Shown here piece by piece: positions 1-9,028 of a stretch of 64,000 bases of DNA. Made by a program: the position numbers and the translations under genes. The stretch is taken from assembly GCA_963734845.1 (NCBI GenBank), contig CAVTIS010000006.1:124001-188000 (forward strand), read 5' to 3'. The notes under the pieces were generated by a model. The model made no database searches. It was not told the origin of the DNA and saw only the letters and a list, made by a program, of their open reading frames with translations. This DNA is from JAKAVN01 sp963734845 (GTDB taxonomy: Bacteria > Desulfobacterota > Binatia > Binatales > Binataceae). Each line of letters begins with the position of its first letter. Position 1 is the first letter of the stretch.

Positions 1-84
1 TCCGAACTCAACTCCGCGGCCGCCCAGGCGCGGCGCACCGCCAAGCCGCCGCTCGCCCTGGTTCCGCTGACCCGCGTCTCATGA
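1..84 (+). CDS. 3' end of an unidentified upstream gene (partial)
   Basis: The first 84 bases are open in frame 1 and end in TGA at 82-84. The last 27 residues are Ala/Arg/Pro-rich and carry no recognisable motif. The TGA overlaps the ATG of the next gene in an ATGA arrangement, typical of translational coupling, so this is probably the preceding member of the same operon. The product cannot be named from so short a tail. Confidence 0.5.
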   Translation, partial: SELNSAAAQARRTAKPPLALVPLTRVS

Positions 85-584
85 CCCTTTACATTTTGCG
101 CCACGGACCAGCCGAGAACGAACCGCCTCCGGGCGGCGACGACGGCGCGCGCCGGCTGACCGCCCGCGGCCGCGAAAAAGTGCGCGCGGCGGCGTCCGGG
201 ATACGCGCGTTGCAACTCAAGTTCGATGCCATCCTCACGAGCCCGCTGCCGCGCGCGGCGGAAACCGCGGAACTGGTTGCCGCCGCTTATTCCGGCAGCC
301 CGGTGCCTGAGGTCTTTCCTGCGCTATCCACGGGCATGTCGCCGGCTGACACCGTCGCTGCACTCAAGCCGTACGAACGCCACAATCATTTGATGATCGT
401 CGGGCACGAACCGGGACTTAGCGGATTAGCCTCGCTGTTGCTGACCGGCTCGGCCAACAGCGTGAGTTTCGACCTTAAAAAATCTGGAATGATCGCGCTT
501 GAATTGCACGACGGAATCGAGCGCGGCGGCGCGAACCTGCTCTGGGTCCTCACACCGCGCCATCTGCGCCGCCTGCGCAAGTGA
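81..584 (+). CDS. sixA: SixA-like phosphohistidine phosphatase (histidine phosphatase superfamily)
   Basis: This 167-residue protein begins MTLYILRHGPAE. The RHG motif at residues 7-9 supplies the catalytic phospho-accepting His8 of the histidine phosphatase (phosphoglycerate mutase-like) fold. A second conserved element, the VGHEPGLS segment near residue 107, supplies the second active-site His. The short single-domain length and the early RHG fit SixA, which removes phosphate from phosphohistidine, in E. coli from a phosphotransferase-type protein. No signal peptide is visible, so it should be cytoplasmic. The ATG overlaps the stop of the upstream partial gene by four bases, so it is probably the second or later gene of an operon. 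The substrate is not shown by context. Confidence 0.85.
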   Translation: MTLYILRHGPAENEPPPGGDDGARRLTARGREKVRAAASGIRALQLKFDAILTSPLPRAAETAELVAAAYSGSPVPEVFPALSTGMSPADTVAALKPYERHNHLMIVGHEPGLSGLASLLLTGSANSVSFDLKKSGMIALELHDGIERGGANLLWVLTPRHLRRLRK

Positions 585-651
585 CGGTTAGGCTGTTCGC
601 CGTTGCGATTGAGAACCTGAGAGCGACGCGCGGTGTAGGCCGGGCGTAACG

Positions 652-1857
652 ATGACTTCGCCCGAGCAACCCCTAACTACGAACCCAACCGAACGTAACG
701 CGGCCGCCGCCAGACTGCCGGCGAACGTGTTGGCGCTCGGGGTGGTCTCGCTGTTCAACGATAGCGCCGGCGACATGGTTCAGCCGCTGCTCCCCGCCTT
801 CGTCGGCACGATTGGGGGAGGGCCCCTGGCGCTGGGACTGATCGAAGGTATCGCCGACGCCACTGCGAGCCTTCTTCAGCTCGGCTCGGGCTATCTTGCC
901 GATCGCATCGGCCGGCTCAAGGCGGCGACGACAGCGGGCTATGCGGTGACAGCGATAGCTCGACCGCTGCTCGCGCTGGCTCAGACATGGTGGCAAATCC
1001 TCGGGGCCCGTTTCGGCGACCGCATCGGCAAGGGAATTCGTACGGCGCCGCGTGACGCGTTGCTGGCTGACGCAACGCCGATCGCAAGCCGTGGCCGTGC
1101 CTACGGATTCCATCGCGCGATGGACAACGCAGGCGCGATCGTCGGACCGGCGGCGGCGTGGTTGATGCTCTCGAGCGGGCTCTCGATGCGCGAGGTATTC
1201 GCATGGTCGGCGGTGCCGGGATTGCTCACGCTGGTGATTCTCCAAACCATAGTCTCCGACGCGGCGTTCGGGAGCTCCAAGCACGACGCGAGTGCTGGAC
1301 TGCCACCTTCGCACGCCTATCGCCGACTTCTCGTCTCGATCTTCGTCTTCACGTTGGGATGCTCCTCGGACGCCTTTCTGCTGTGGCGTGCCGCTGAACT
1401 CGGGATTGCATACTCGCTCGCGCCAATACTGTGGATGGTGCTGGCGACGGTTAAGTCAGCGACCTCGACCTGGGGCGGCGCGCTTAGCGACCGCGTCGGC
1501 CGGCGCAAGGTGATTGTCGCCGGATGGGCCGTGTACGCAGCGGTTTACCTAGGCTTTGCGCTTGCCAACGCGGGTTGGCAGATTTGGCTTCTGTTCGTCG
1601 CGTACGGCACGTTTTTCGGACTCACCGAGGGCACAGAGAAAGCAATGGTCGTCGATCTCGTCGAGCCGCAATGGCGCGGACGGGCGCTCGGCGGATATCA
1701 CGCGGCCGTGGGCGTCGCATCGCTACCCGCCAGCCTGGTGTTCGGTGTGATCTATCAGGCGGCAGGCCCGATGTTCGCATTTTCGACCGGCGCCGGACTC
1801 GCCATAATCGCTATCTTCTTGTTGCCGCGCCGGGCGCCGAACGAACGCGTCGCGTGA
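652..1857 (+). CDS. MFS transporter
   Basis: A 401-residue integral membrane protein with about twelve hydrophobic segments. The N-terminal half has the segment GDRIGKGIRTAPRDALLAD (about residues 122-140), typical of a bacterial MFS subgroup, and the usual DRxGRxK loop after TM2 (LADRIGRLKA). A matching loop, LSDRVGRRKV, follows TM8 and confirms the internal duplication. It is an inner-membrane secondary transporter, and the substrate cannot be inferred. It lies 67 bases downstream of sixA on the same strand and converges with the molybdoenzyme operon. The ATG at 652 leaves about 24 polar residues before TM1, which is normal for the family. Confidence 0.88.
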   Translation: MTSPEQPLTTNPTERNAAAARLPANVLALGVVSLFNDSAGDMVQPLLPAFVGTIGGGPLALGLIEGIADATASLLQLGSGYLADRIGRLKAATTAGYAVTAIARPLLALAQTWWQILGARFGDRIGKGIRTAPRDALLADATPIASRGRAYGFHRAMDNAGAIVGPAAAWLMLSSGLSMREVFAWSAVPGLLTLVILQTIVSDAAFGSSKHDASAGLPPSHAYRRLLVSIFVFTLGCSSDAFLLWRAAELGIAYSLAPILWMVLATVKSATSTWGGALSDRVGRRKVIVAGWAVYAAVYLGFALANAGWQIWLLFVAYGTFFGLTEGTEKAMVVDLVEPQWRGRALGGYHAAVGVASLPASLVFGVIYQAAGPMFAFSTGAGLAIIAIFLLPRRAPNERVA

Positions 1858-1928
1858 CCGCGATTCGTCGCGTACGCGCTTAGCCGTCTGACCATATACT
1901 CGGTCATCTATCCGACTATTGCTGACTA

Positions 1929-4760
1929 CTACTTGATATAAAACGCCTCGGGCGCCGGGCGATATACGCGCGCGAGCCACAACGGACGCCGCAGCCCGCC
2001 GGGACCCGGCGCCGCCCGCGTCATCTCGAGCCATCGGCGATACACCTCGTGCGACTTGCGCGTGTCGACGAAAATGTCGCCATAGCGATCCTCCGGCCCT
2101 ACCGTGCCGATGGTAACCTTCTGATGCCAGCAGTGCTGGCCACTTATCGGATCGGGCTGCACCGGGAAGATCAGGTTCTGATGCACGCCGGCGTCCTGCC
2201 ACCAGATGCGGCCCGAGTCCGGGTCGGCGCTCGCAAACGGCTGCACGCCATGCACCTGACGCATCATCCAGGTGCCCTCTTCCTTATGGGTCAACTCGAC
2301 CAGCCCGCTCGCCCATCGCTCTCCGCCGCTCTCCTCTTTGAGCCGCCAACGCCCGAGATGATGCGAGCAGGCGATCACGCCCGGCCGAATCGATTCGGTC
2401 ACCCATACCTTGTCGATGAAATAGCCGATCTCGGTCGCAACCTTCAGCAGTCCGCCGGTGTCAACGCCGAAACGCCGCGCATCCTCCGGACTCAGCCACA
2501 ACGGGTTGCGATTGGATATTTCGTATAGCCACTTGGCGTTGCCGGAACGCGTATGCACCAGCGTCGGCAGCCGAAACGTCGGCAGCAGCAGCATCTCGCC
2601 GCGTTCCCGATTGATATTACTCCAATGGACCTGGCTCCTGATGTAGCTCGGGACTGAGTACTCAGGCCATTCCCAGTCCTTTAGCGTCCTGGAGTAGAAC
2701 TCGAGCTTGCGCGACGGCGTGGGAAAACCGGCGCAGGCGTGGCCGTCGATCTCGACGCCGATCGCGGCCCCACCCCGGCTGATGACCTTGCTGGCCGGGT
2801 CGACCGCGGCGTCTTTCAAATCTTGCGCCGGGAGAGCTTTTTCGTGGACCCGATACGAACCTTCCTCGATCAGGAATGCGCCGTATTTACGCATATACGC
2901 GAGCGGCTCGAGCCCTTCCTTCGCCGCCGCGGCAGGCAGGCCCGGGACGCTGTTCTCGAAGATCCAGCGATAGAAATCCTCGACCGTCAGCTTTTCACCG
3001 GCGCGAAACGGCGACTCGAAATATTTGCGGATGCCGAGCGTGCCGTCGGGATCGATTCTCCATGACAACTCGACCCAGAACTCGTCTTCTTCCCAAACCT
3101 CGCCCAGGCCGGCCTCGCGATGGGCTTCGTAAGTGAAATTGAAACGCTTGCCCGCGCGCTCCAGCGCGACCCGCGCGACCGGTTGCCGAAAGCCGATCCA
3201 GCGCGCGGCGTGAGTCTCCTGGCTCAGCAGGTCGTGGCGCTCCGGCCCATGGCCCATCGGCAGCACATAGTCGGCAAATTGCGCGGTCTCGCTCCAGATC
3301 GGTGTAAGGCAGGCGTGGCGCTCGATTTTGCTCTCGTCGCTGAGCACCTCGATCCAGCTCATCCCGTCCGGATTGGTCCACACGGGGTTATACACGCGGG
3401 TGAAGTAGGCGCTGATTTTGCCGCGGCCCTCTTTGAGAAAATGCGGCAGCAGGAAGCTCATCTCGAAAAACGCGAGCGGAAACTCGCGCGGCCACATCAG
3501 TTCATTCCACATCTTCGCCGGCGGCGGCATAATCGGCGGCGCCGGCACGAACTTGTTGGCTGAGTTGGGCGCCGTGCCGCCGGGTGCGTCGACCGCGCCC
3601 ATCAAGACCACCAGCAACTCCAGCGCGCGCGCCACCTGCCATCCGCCCAGGTTGCCCGCCGCCGCGTTGCGCCAGACGTGGGTCGCGAGCGCCGAACCGG
3701 CGCGTCCAATCTCGCGCGCGACTTCGACGATGACCGCGGCCGACGCGCCCGACTCGCGCTCGGCGAACTCGGGCGTGTATTCGGCATAGACTTCGCCAAG
3801 CACTTCCAGAAACGTGTCGAAAGTTTGCGCGCGCGCGGGATGCTCCTCGCGCAGGAACTCTTCCCAGTTGACCCATCGGCGCACGAACTCGCGATCGTAC
3901 AGCCGCTCGCGCAAAATCACGTGGCACATCGCCAGCAGCACCGCAGCCTCGCTGCCCGGCCAGGTCGAGAGCCACCAGTCGGCCTTGGTCGCGGTGTTCG
4001 AGAGCCGCGTATCGATCACGCAGACCCGCGCCCCGCGCTGCTTGGCTTCGATAATCCGCTGCGCGTGCGGATTAAAGTAGTGGCCGGCCTCCAGGTGCGA
4101 GCTCAGCAGCAGGATGAAGCGCGCGTTGGCGTGGTCGGGCGAGGGCCGGTCGGCGCCATGCCAGAACGCGTAGCCGGTGCGCGCTCCGGCCGAGCATACG
4201 TTGGTGTGGCTATTGTGCCCGTCGATTCCCCACGCGTGCAGGATGCGCTGATTGTAAATCAGCTCATGGCCGGGGCGGCCGACGTGGTAGATAATCTCGT
4301 TGCGGCGCCCCTCGATTAGCGCGCGGCGGATTCGCCCGGCGAGATCGTCGAGCGCTTCGTCCCACGTCACGCGCTCCCACTTGCCCTCGCCGCGCCGCCC
4401 CGCGCGGCGCATCGGATAGAGGATGCGCTCGGGGTCGGTAACCTGGTTGATGGTCGCGGGTCCCTTGGCGCAGTTGCGGCCGCGGCTTCCCGGATGCGCC
4501 GGGTTGCCCTCGAATTTGCGAATCGTGAAATCGCCCTTGTCGACATACCCGAGCAAGCCGCATCCGGCCTCGCAGTTGAAGCATATGGTCGGCACCAGCG
4601 TGTAATGCTTCTCGACCTTGCGCGGCCACGCCGCCGGATCGAATTCGACCCAATCATCCCATCGCTCGATCGCCGGAAACGCGCGCAGCCCGCCGGCCGG
4701 CGCTTCGAGTTCCATCGCTGCCGGATTGAGCGGCCGCAGTTCTTCTTTTGCTTCAGGCAT
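1929..4760 (-). CDS. molybdopterin-dependent oxidoreductase, catalytic subunit (DMSO reductase family)
   Basis: A 943-residue large subunit of the DMSO reductase/formate dehydrogenase/polysulfide reductase superfamily. Cys60, Cys63, Cys67 and Cys97 form the N-terminal [4Fe-4S] site, followed by the Molybdopterin domain and a C-terminal molydop-binding domain (about residues 690-900). By position, Cys189 in NVCSAGARTGY is the likely Mo/W ligand, as in polysulfide/thiosulfate reductase-type enzymes; this is inference. The N-terminus has no twin-arginine signal, which is unusual for an enzyme paired with NrfD. It starts 7 bases after the FeS-NrfD gene, so the two are surely one operon and one complex. 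The substrate is unknown: formate, a sulfur compound or another small oxidant or reductant are all possible. Confidence 0.85.
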   Translation of the reverse strand: MPEAKEELRPLNPAAMELEAPAGGLRAFPAIERWDDWVEFDPAAWPRKVEKHYTLVPTICFNCEAGCGLLGYVDKGDFTIRKFEGNPAHPGSRGRNCAKGPATINQVTDPERILYPMRRAGRRGEGKWERVTWDEALDDLAGRIRRALIEGRRNEIIYHVGRPGHELIYNQRILHAWGIDGHNSHTNVCSAGARTGYAFWHGADRPSPDHANARFILLLSSHLEAGHYFNPHAQRIIEAKQRGARVCVIDTRLSNTATKADWWLSTWPGSEAAVLLAMCHVILRERLYDREFVRRWVNWEEFLREEHPARAQTFDTFLEVLGEVYAEYTPEFAERESGASAAVIVEVAREIGRAGSALATHVWRNAAAGNLGGWQVARALELLVVLMGAVDAPGGTAPNSANKFVPAPPIMPPPAKMWNELMWPREFPLAFFEMSFLLPHFLKEGRGKISAYFTRVYNPVWTNPDGMSWIEVLSDESKIERHACLTPIWSETAQFADYVLPMGHGPERHDLLSQETHAARWIGFRQPVARVALERAGKRFNFTYEAHREAGLGEVWEEDEFWVELSWRIDPDGTLGIRKYFESPFRAGEKLTVEDFYRWIFENSVPGLPAAAAKEGLEPLAYMRKYGAFLIEEGSYRVHEKALPAQDLKDAAVDPASKVISRGGAAIGVEIDGHACAGFPTPSRKLEFYSRTLKDWEWPEYSVPSYIRSQVHWSNINRERGEMLLLPTFRLPTLVHTRSGNAKWLYEISNRNPLWLSPEDARRFGVDTGGLLKVATEIGYFIDKVWVTESIRPGVIACSHHLGRWRLKEESGGERWASGLVELTHKEEGTWMMRQVHGVQPFASADPDSGRIWWQDAGVHQNLIFPVQPDPISGQHCWHQKVTIGTVGPEDRYGDIFVDTRKSHEVYRRWLEMTRAAPGPGGLRRPLWLARVYRPAPEAFYIK

Positions 4761-4767
4761 CGTCGGC

Positions 4768-6297
4768 CTAACTGAGCGGCACGGCCTGGCCGGCCTCTAT
4801 CCAAAGATTCTCGAAAGTCCAAAGTCCCACCAAAGCGAGTAGCGCCGCTCCCGCCGCCAGCGCACGGCCGTCCGTGCGCATCGCGGCACCGAGCAGAATC
4901 AACGGAACGAGCGTTCCGATAACGACTACGCCAACCCAGAAGCGAAAGCTGAGCTCGCCGCGCGAGATAAGATCGGCGGCGCGCCGGAATTCCTCGCTCA
5001 TCGCGGGCAGGGTGAGTTCTATCAGTATCATCACCAGTCCGACCGCCAGCGCCACGGCCAGGATGCGCGCGGTCGCAAGGATAATGATGGGTCCGGCGCT
5101 CATCGCTACCGCGGCGACAATCATCAACGCCGCGCCGCCGATCAGCGCCTGCACCAGCAGATGCCAAATGAAAACCGGGCTCTGCCACAAATCGCGCGCT
5201 TTGGCCTGCGCGAACAGAAAGGCGGAGTAGCACGCGGATGCGGCCGCAAAAACCGCCGTCGCCACAATGAGCTCGGCGGAAACCGATCCGGCGAACCACC
5301 CGCTGGCAAGCCAGACCGTCGCGAGCGCGCCGTAAATCATCAGGATGTACGTGCCCCATACCAGCCACGAACGAAAGTTGGGCTTGGTGATTAGATAGTA
5401 GAAGCGCCACGGCTGCTTTAGGTCGGCAATCAGCAGCAGAACGGTGACGCCGAGAAAGAGCAGCGCGAGGATTGGGCTGACGATGTTGGTCAGGGTCGCG
5501 TCGCCGCCGCTCGTACCCCCGAGCAGCAGCGCGGCGACTATCAGCACGCCCGCAGCGATTGATTTGGTCCACAGATACGCGGCGGGAATAGCGCCCCATG
5601 GCGCCGGATGCGGGACGTCGTAAACGATGCGCGCCGAGCCGGGCGCCATGTCGCCGGCCCCGTCGCCGGTGACAGGGCGGCCATCGCCGAGCGGATTGTG
5701 GTCGGCCCACATCGAGCTATGCTCCGGCCGCATCATCGAGGGTTGCAGCAGGTCGCCCTCGATACCGACGTAGAAGAGCTTGGGCTGTGTGCCCTTATGG
5801 GGCTTGCGGACTGCGACCTTCTGCGTCGCAATGACGCGGCTGACATGGCTTTGCGGATCGTCGAGGTCGCCGGTCATGATCGCCTGCGTGGGACAAACTA
5901 CGACGCAGGCCGGTTCGAGATTGGCCTCGACGCGATGCGCGCAGAAGTTGCATTTGGCGGCCGTGCTGGTTTCGGGGTCAATGTAAAGCGCGTCGTAGGG
6001 GCAGGCCTGCATGCAGGACTTGCATCCGATACAGCGGCTGTTGTCGAAATCAACGATGCCGTTGTCGCGCTTGAACAGCGAGCTGGTCGGGCAAATCTCG
6101 ATGCACGGCGCCTGCTCGCAATGGTTGCATCGCATCACGCCGAAATGGCGGCTGGTGTCGGGGAAGGAACCCTTCTCGATGTACTTGACCCAGGTGCGAA
6201 AGACGCCGACCGGGACCTTGTGCTCATCCTTGCAGGCAACCGTGCAGGCGTGACATCCGATGCATCGGTCCTGGTCGATCACGAAGCCGTAACGCAC
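4768..6297 (-). CDS. fused ferredoxin (DmsB-like) and NrfD/PsrC-like quinone-interacting membrane subunit
   Basis: About 509 residues. Residues 1-190 are a DmsB/PsrB-type ferredoxin with four cysteine clusters (CIGCHACTVAC, CNHCEQAPCIEIC, CIGCKSCMQACP, CNFC...CVVVC), enough for four [4Fe-4S] centres. From about residue 235 on there are roughly eight hydrophobic segments typical of NrfD/PsrC, which exchange electrons with membrane quinone. The two parts are normally separate genes, so this is a genuine fusion in one frame. The upstream GTG at 6315 has its Shine-Dalgarno only 2 bases away. The GTG at 6297 is preceded by GGGGAG at 8 bases and is preferred. It precedes the catalytic subunit gene by 7 bases. 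Confidence 0.85.
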   Translation of the reverse strand: MRYGFVIDQDRCIGCHACTVACKDEHKVPVGVFRTWVKYIEKGSFPDTSRHFGVMRCNHCEQAPCIEICPTSSLFKRDNGIVDFDNSRCIGCKSCMQACPYDALYIDPETSTAAKCNFCAHRVEANLEPACVVVCPTQAIMTGDLDDPQSHVSRVIATQKVAVRKPHKGTQPKLFYVGIEGDLLQPSMMRPEHSSMWADHNPLGDGRPVTGDGAGDMAPGSARIVYDVPHPAPWGAIPAAYLWTKSIAAGVLIVAALLLGGTSGGDATLTNIVSPILALLFLGVTVLLLIADLKQPWRFYYLITKPNFRSWLVWGTYILMIYGALATVWLASGWFAGSVSAELIVATAVFAAASACYSAFLFAQAKARDLWQSPVFIWHLLVQALIGGAALMIVAAVAMSAGPIIILATARILAVALAVGLVMILIELTLPAMSEEFRRAADLISRGELSFRFWVGVVVIGTLVPLILLGAAMRTDGRALAAGAALLALVGLWTFENLWIEAGQAVPLS

Positions 6298-6481
6298 CCG
6301 AGAATCTCCCCGCACAGCTCCTCAACGCAGGGCCGTGCGCAAATCGAGGCCGCAAGCAGACCAAGAGATTTCCGCCTCAGAACGAGCGCCTGGCGCGAAG
6401 CGGCCGTGGCTCCCTTACTACACGAACCGTGAAGGAGTGAACAGTAAAACAGTCAAAGAAGCCCGGGCGACGCGCGCCGGC

Positions 6482-7792
6482 TCACGGCTGCCAGAACGGC
6501 ACTTCGGTGACCAAGGTCAGGCCGCGGTTGGTGTGCGATCGCGCGCTCACGGTGCCGCCATTGGTCTCGGTTAGCGCGCGCGCGATGTACAGCTTCCATC
6601 CCGAAGAGCCCATACCCTGACGATCCTGCATCGGCCGTTCGAAGAGGTGCGAGAACTGCTCCTGGCTGAGTTGCGGGCCCGTATCCTGAACCTCGATTAT
6701 CACCTTGCCACCGCTTAGGAAGGTGCGCAGCACTACTTCGCCGCTGTCGGTCCGCTGGATGCCGTTGCTCAGCAGGTTGGCGGCAATGCGCTCGAGATGC
6801 AGCGGATCGAGGCTGCCGCGCGGCATCCCGCCCAACTCGGTCCGCATCCGCAGGCCCTTGAGCCGCGCCTCGCGCCCGTAGACATCGGCGACTTCCTGCA
6901 CGATGACGTTGGGATCGATGACTCGCGGATGAGGCTGGAGGTTGTCCTCTTCGAGCAGGTACATGTCGAGCACATTCTTGACCAGCAGATCCATCGCGCG
7001 CGAGGTCGAGCCTACGCGGGCCAACAGATGGGTAGTCTCCTTTTCGCTGAGCTCGTCCTCCTCGAGCAGCGTGACCAGCCCGACCAGCGTGGCCAGCGGG
7101 TTGCGGATGTCATGGGTCATCGTGCCGACCTGGCGCTCGCGGAACTTGGCCGCCGCCGCCAACTGCTCCATCTGCGCCCGCAGCTTGCCGCGGTAGCGGT
7201 CGAGAAACACCGCCGTGAACCACGACAACACCAACGCGGCGACGAAGCCCAGCCATCGATAGACCGTGTACTGGTCGCGCGACGGCACCGTCAGCTCCGC
7301 CGCGCCGAATAGCGCGAGGCATCCCAGGTTCAGCATCCCCTGCCAGCGCGGTCCCCACATCACGAAGGCGGCGGTGGCGAATGGGCACAGGATGATCGCG
7401 ATAAATGCCAACTCGGGGCTGTGGTTGAGCGCGGCGATCCTGATGAACAGTGCGACCACCATGACGCAGGTAGTCAGCGTCCAGACCTTCCAGTAGCGGC
7501 GGAAAACGCTCAACCAGGTCAGCCCGAAGAACATCGTGACGATCGCGAACGCGGCGTACTGGTATAGGCTCAGTGCGTGCTGGCCGACCCGCAGCACCTC
7601 CACGACGCCATAGGCCAACAGGAAAAAAATCGCGATCGGGCCGGCGACCTTCAGCGTGCCGATGGCCTCGGCATCGTGATCGATCTCGAGCAGCACGCGG
7701 CGGTCGGCCGCTACCGGGCGGCGCGGACCCAGTATGAGCCCCGGCTGCTCCGCGCCGGCGTCGTCTACCGCAATGACCTGCGCTGTTGCCAT
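6482..7792 (-). CDS. membrane sensor histidine kinase
   Basis: A 436-residue protein. Residues about 55-215 contain six hydrophobic segments of an integral membrane sensor. A HisKA domain follows with H-box THDIRNPLATL, then a HATPase domain with an N-box (RIAANLLSNGIQ), a G1 box (VQDTGPQLS) and an F box (LFERP). The G2 lid reads GSSGWKLYIARAL instead of the usual GxGLGL, so the ATP lid is somewhat degenerate. No response regulator is adjacent. The gene lies 18 bases downstream of the aminotransferase on the same strand and may be the last gene of the lux-like operon. The ligand is unknown. Confidence 0.85.
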   Translation of the reverse strand: MATAQVIAVDDAGAEQPGLILGPRRPVAADRRVLLEIDHDAEAIGTLKVAGPIAIFFLLAYGVVEVLRVGQHALSLYQYAAFAIVTMFFGLTWLSVFRRYWKVWTLTTCVMVVALFIRIAALNHSPELAFIAIILCPFATAAFVMWGPRWQGMLNLGCLALFGAAELTVPSRDQYTVYRWLGFVAALVLSWFTAVFLDRYRGKLRAQMEQLAAAAKFRERQVGTMTHDIRNPLATLVGLVTLLEEDELSEKETTHLLARVGSTSRAMDLLVKNVLDMYLLEEDNLQPHPRVIDPNVIVQEVADVYGREARLKGLRMRTELGGMPRGSLDPLHLERIAANLLSNGIQRTDSGEVVLRTFLSGGKVIIEVQDTGPQLSQEQFSHLFERPMQDRQGMGSSGWKLYIARALTETNGGTVSARSHTNRGLTLVTEVPFWQP

Positions 7793-7810
7793 AGTCCCCC
7801 CCAGGGAAGC

Positions 7811-9028
7811 TCACAGTCTAGATTTGCCGATGGCGCGGGCAGCTTCAAGCGCCTCGGCCATCATTTGCAAGGCAAAATCCACCTCTGCAGCCCCCATATT
7901 CAGGGGCGGCGCCAGCCTCACCACCCGCTCAGCATTCAACGTCCAGTTGATGATCACGCCGCGAGCCAGCGACTCGCGCACGAAGGCCTGAGCCGTCCCC
8001 GAATCTGCAAACTCTACGCCTACAAGTGCTCCAATGGCACGTACCGCCGCAACTTCCGACCCACCGAACCCTCGAAGCGTTTGCGACAGTTCTTCGCCAA
8101 GCGCGATTGCCCGCTCCCAAAGCCGTTCCGCGACGATTACCTCAAGCGAAGCGAGCCCCGCCGCACACGACAGCGGATGGCCGCCGAAGGTCGTGATATG
8201 CCCCAGCGGCGGATTGCGGGCGAGCTCTCCGACCAGCCGTCCGGAGCCGCAAAACGCGCCGAGCGGCAGGCCGCCGCCCAACGCTTTCGCCATCACCACA
8301 AGATCGGGCACCACCCCGAAATGCTCCATCGCGAACAGCCGCCCCGTGCGGCCCATCCCGGTCAGCACCTCGTCGTAGATCAGTATCGCTCCCATCCGAT
8401 CGCATCGTTCGCGCAGCGCTCGCATGAAACCGGCCGAGGGAATCCGGACGCCGCCCTCGGCCTGCACCGGCTCGACCACCACTGCGGCGACCGTCGAATC
8501 GATCGCCTCCAGCGCGGCCGCGTCGCCGTATGGCAGATGGCTTACCGGGCCTGGTAGCGGTTCGAATGGCGCGCGAAACGTCGGATTTCCCATCAGGGCC
8601 AGCGCGGCCATCGTGTCGCCGTGATATGCACCGTCAAAGGCGACGAAACGTTCGCGGCGGGTATGCTTGCGCGCCGTCTTGAGCGCGCCCTCGATCGCCT
8701 CCGCACCGCTATTGGTGAAATAGACGCACTCCAGCGCGGGCGGCAACAATTGCGTCAGACGTTCGGCGAGCCGCACCTGTGCTTCGATAACGTATTCCCC
8801 GTAAACCATCACGTGCAGATGGCGGCGGGCCTGCGCAGAAACCGCGTCGAGCACCGCTGGATGTCCGTGTCCCAGCGCCGACACACCGATTCCGGCAATC
8901 AAATCCAGGTAACGCCGCCCGTCGGCGGTGTAGAGCCATGAACCCTCGGCTCGCACGATCTCAAGGCCGATCGGCGCCGCCGAGGTCTGTGCGACATGGC
9001 ACAAAAATCCTTCGCGCAGTGCGCTCAT
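7811..9028 (-). CDS. class III PLP-dependent aminotransferase
   Basis: A 405-residue fold-type I aminotransferase of class III (acetylornithine/omega-amino acid type). The PLP contacts are clear: SGAEAIEGALK near residue 107, the YHGDT segment near 135, the DE pair at 219-220 (IYDEVLTGMGRTG) and the Schiff-base Lys248 in VMAKALGGGLPLG. The family transfers an amino group between omega-amino acids, ornithine derivatives, diamines or aldehydes and 2-oxoacids. Its start codon overlaps the luxC-like stop by four bases (ATGA). It is therefore translationally coupled to an acyl-CoA reductase, which suggests an aldehyde as amino acceptor. This is inference from context; argD-like anabolic activity remains possible. 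Confidence 0.88.
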   Translation of the reverse strand: MSALREGFLCHVAQTSAAPIGLEIVRAEGSWLYTADGRRYLDLIAGIGVSALGHGHPAVLDAVSAQARRHLHVMVYGEYVIEAQVRLAERLTQLLPPALECVYFTNSGAEAIEGALKTARKHTRRERFVAFDGAYHGDTMAALALMGNPTFRAPFEPLPGPVSHLPYGDAAALEAIDSTVAAVVVEPVQAEGGVRIPSAGFMRALRERCDRMGAILIYDEVLTGMGRTGRLFAMEHFGVVPDLVVMAKALGGGLPLGAFCGSGRLVGELARNPPLGHITTFGGHPLSCAAGLASLEVIVAERLWERAIALGEELSQTLRGFGGSEVAAVRAIGALVGVEFADSGTAQAFVRESLARGVIINWTLNAERVVRLAPPLNMGAAEVDFALQMMAEALEAARAIGKSRL

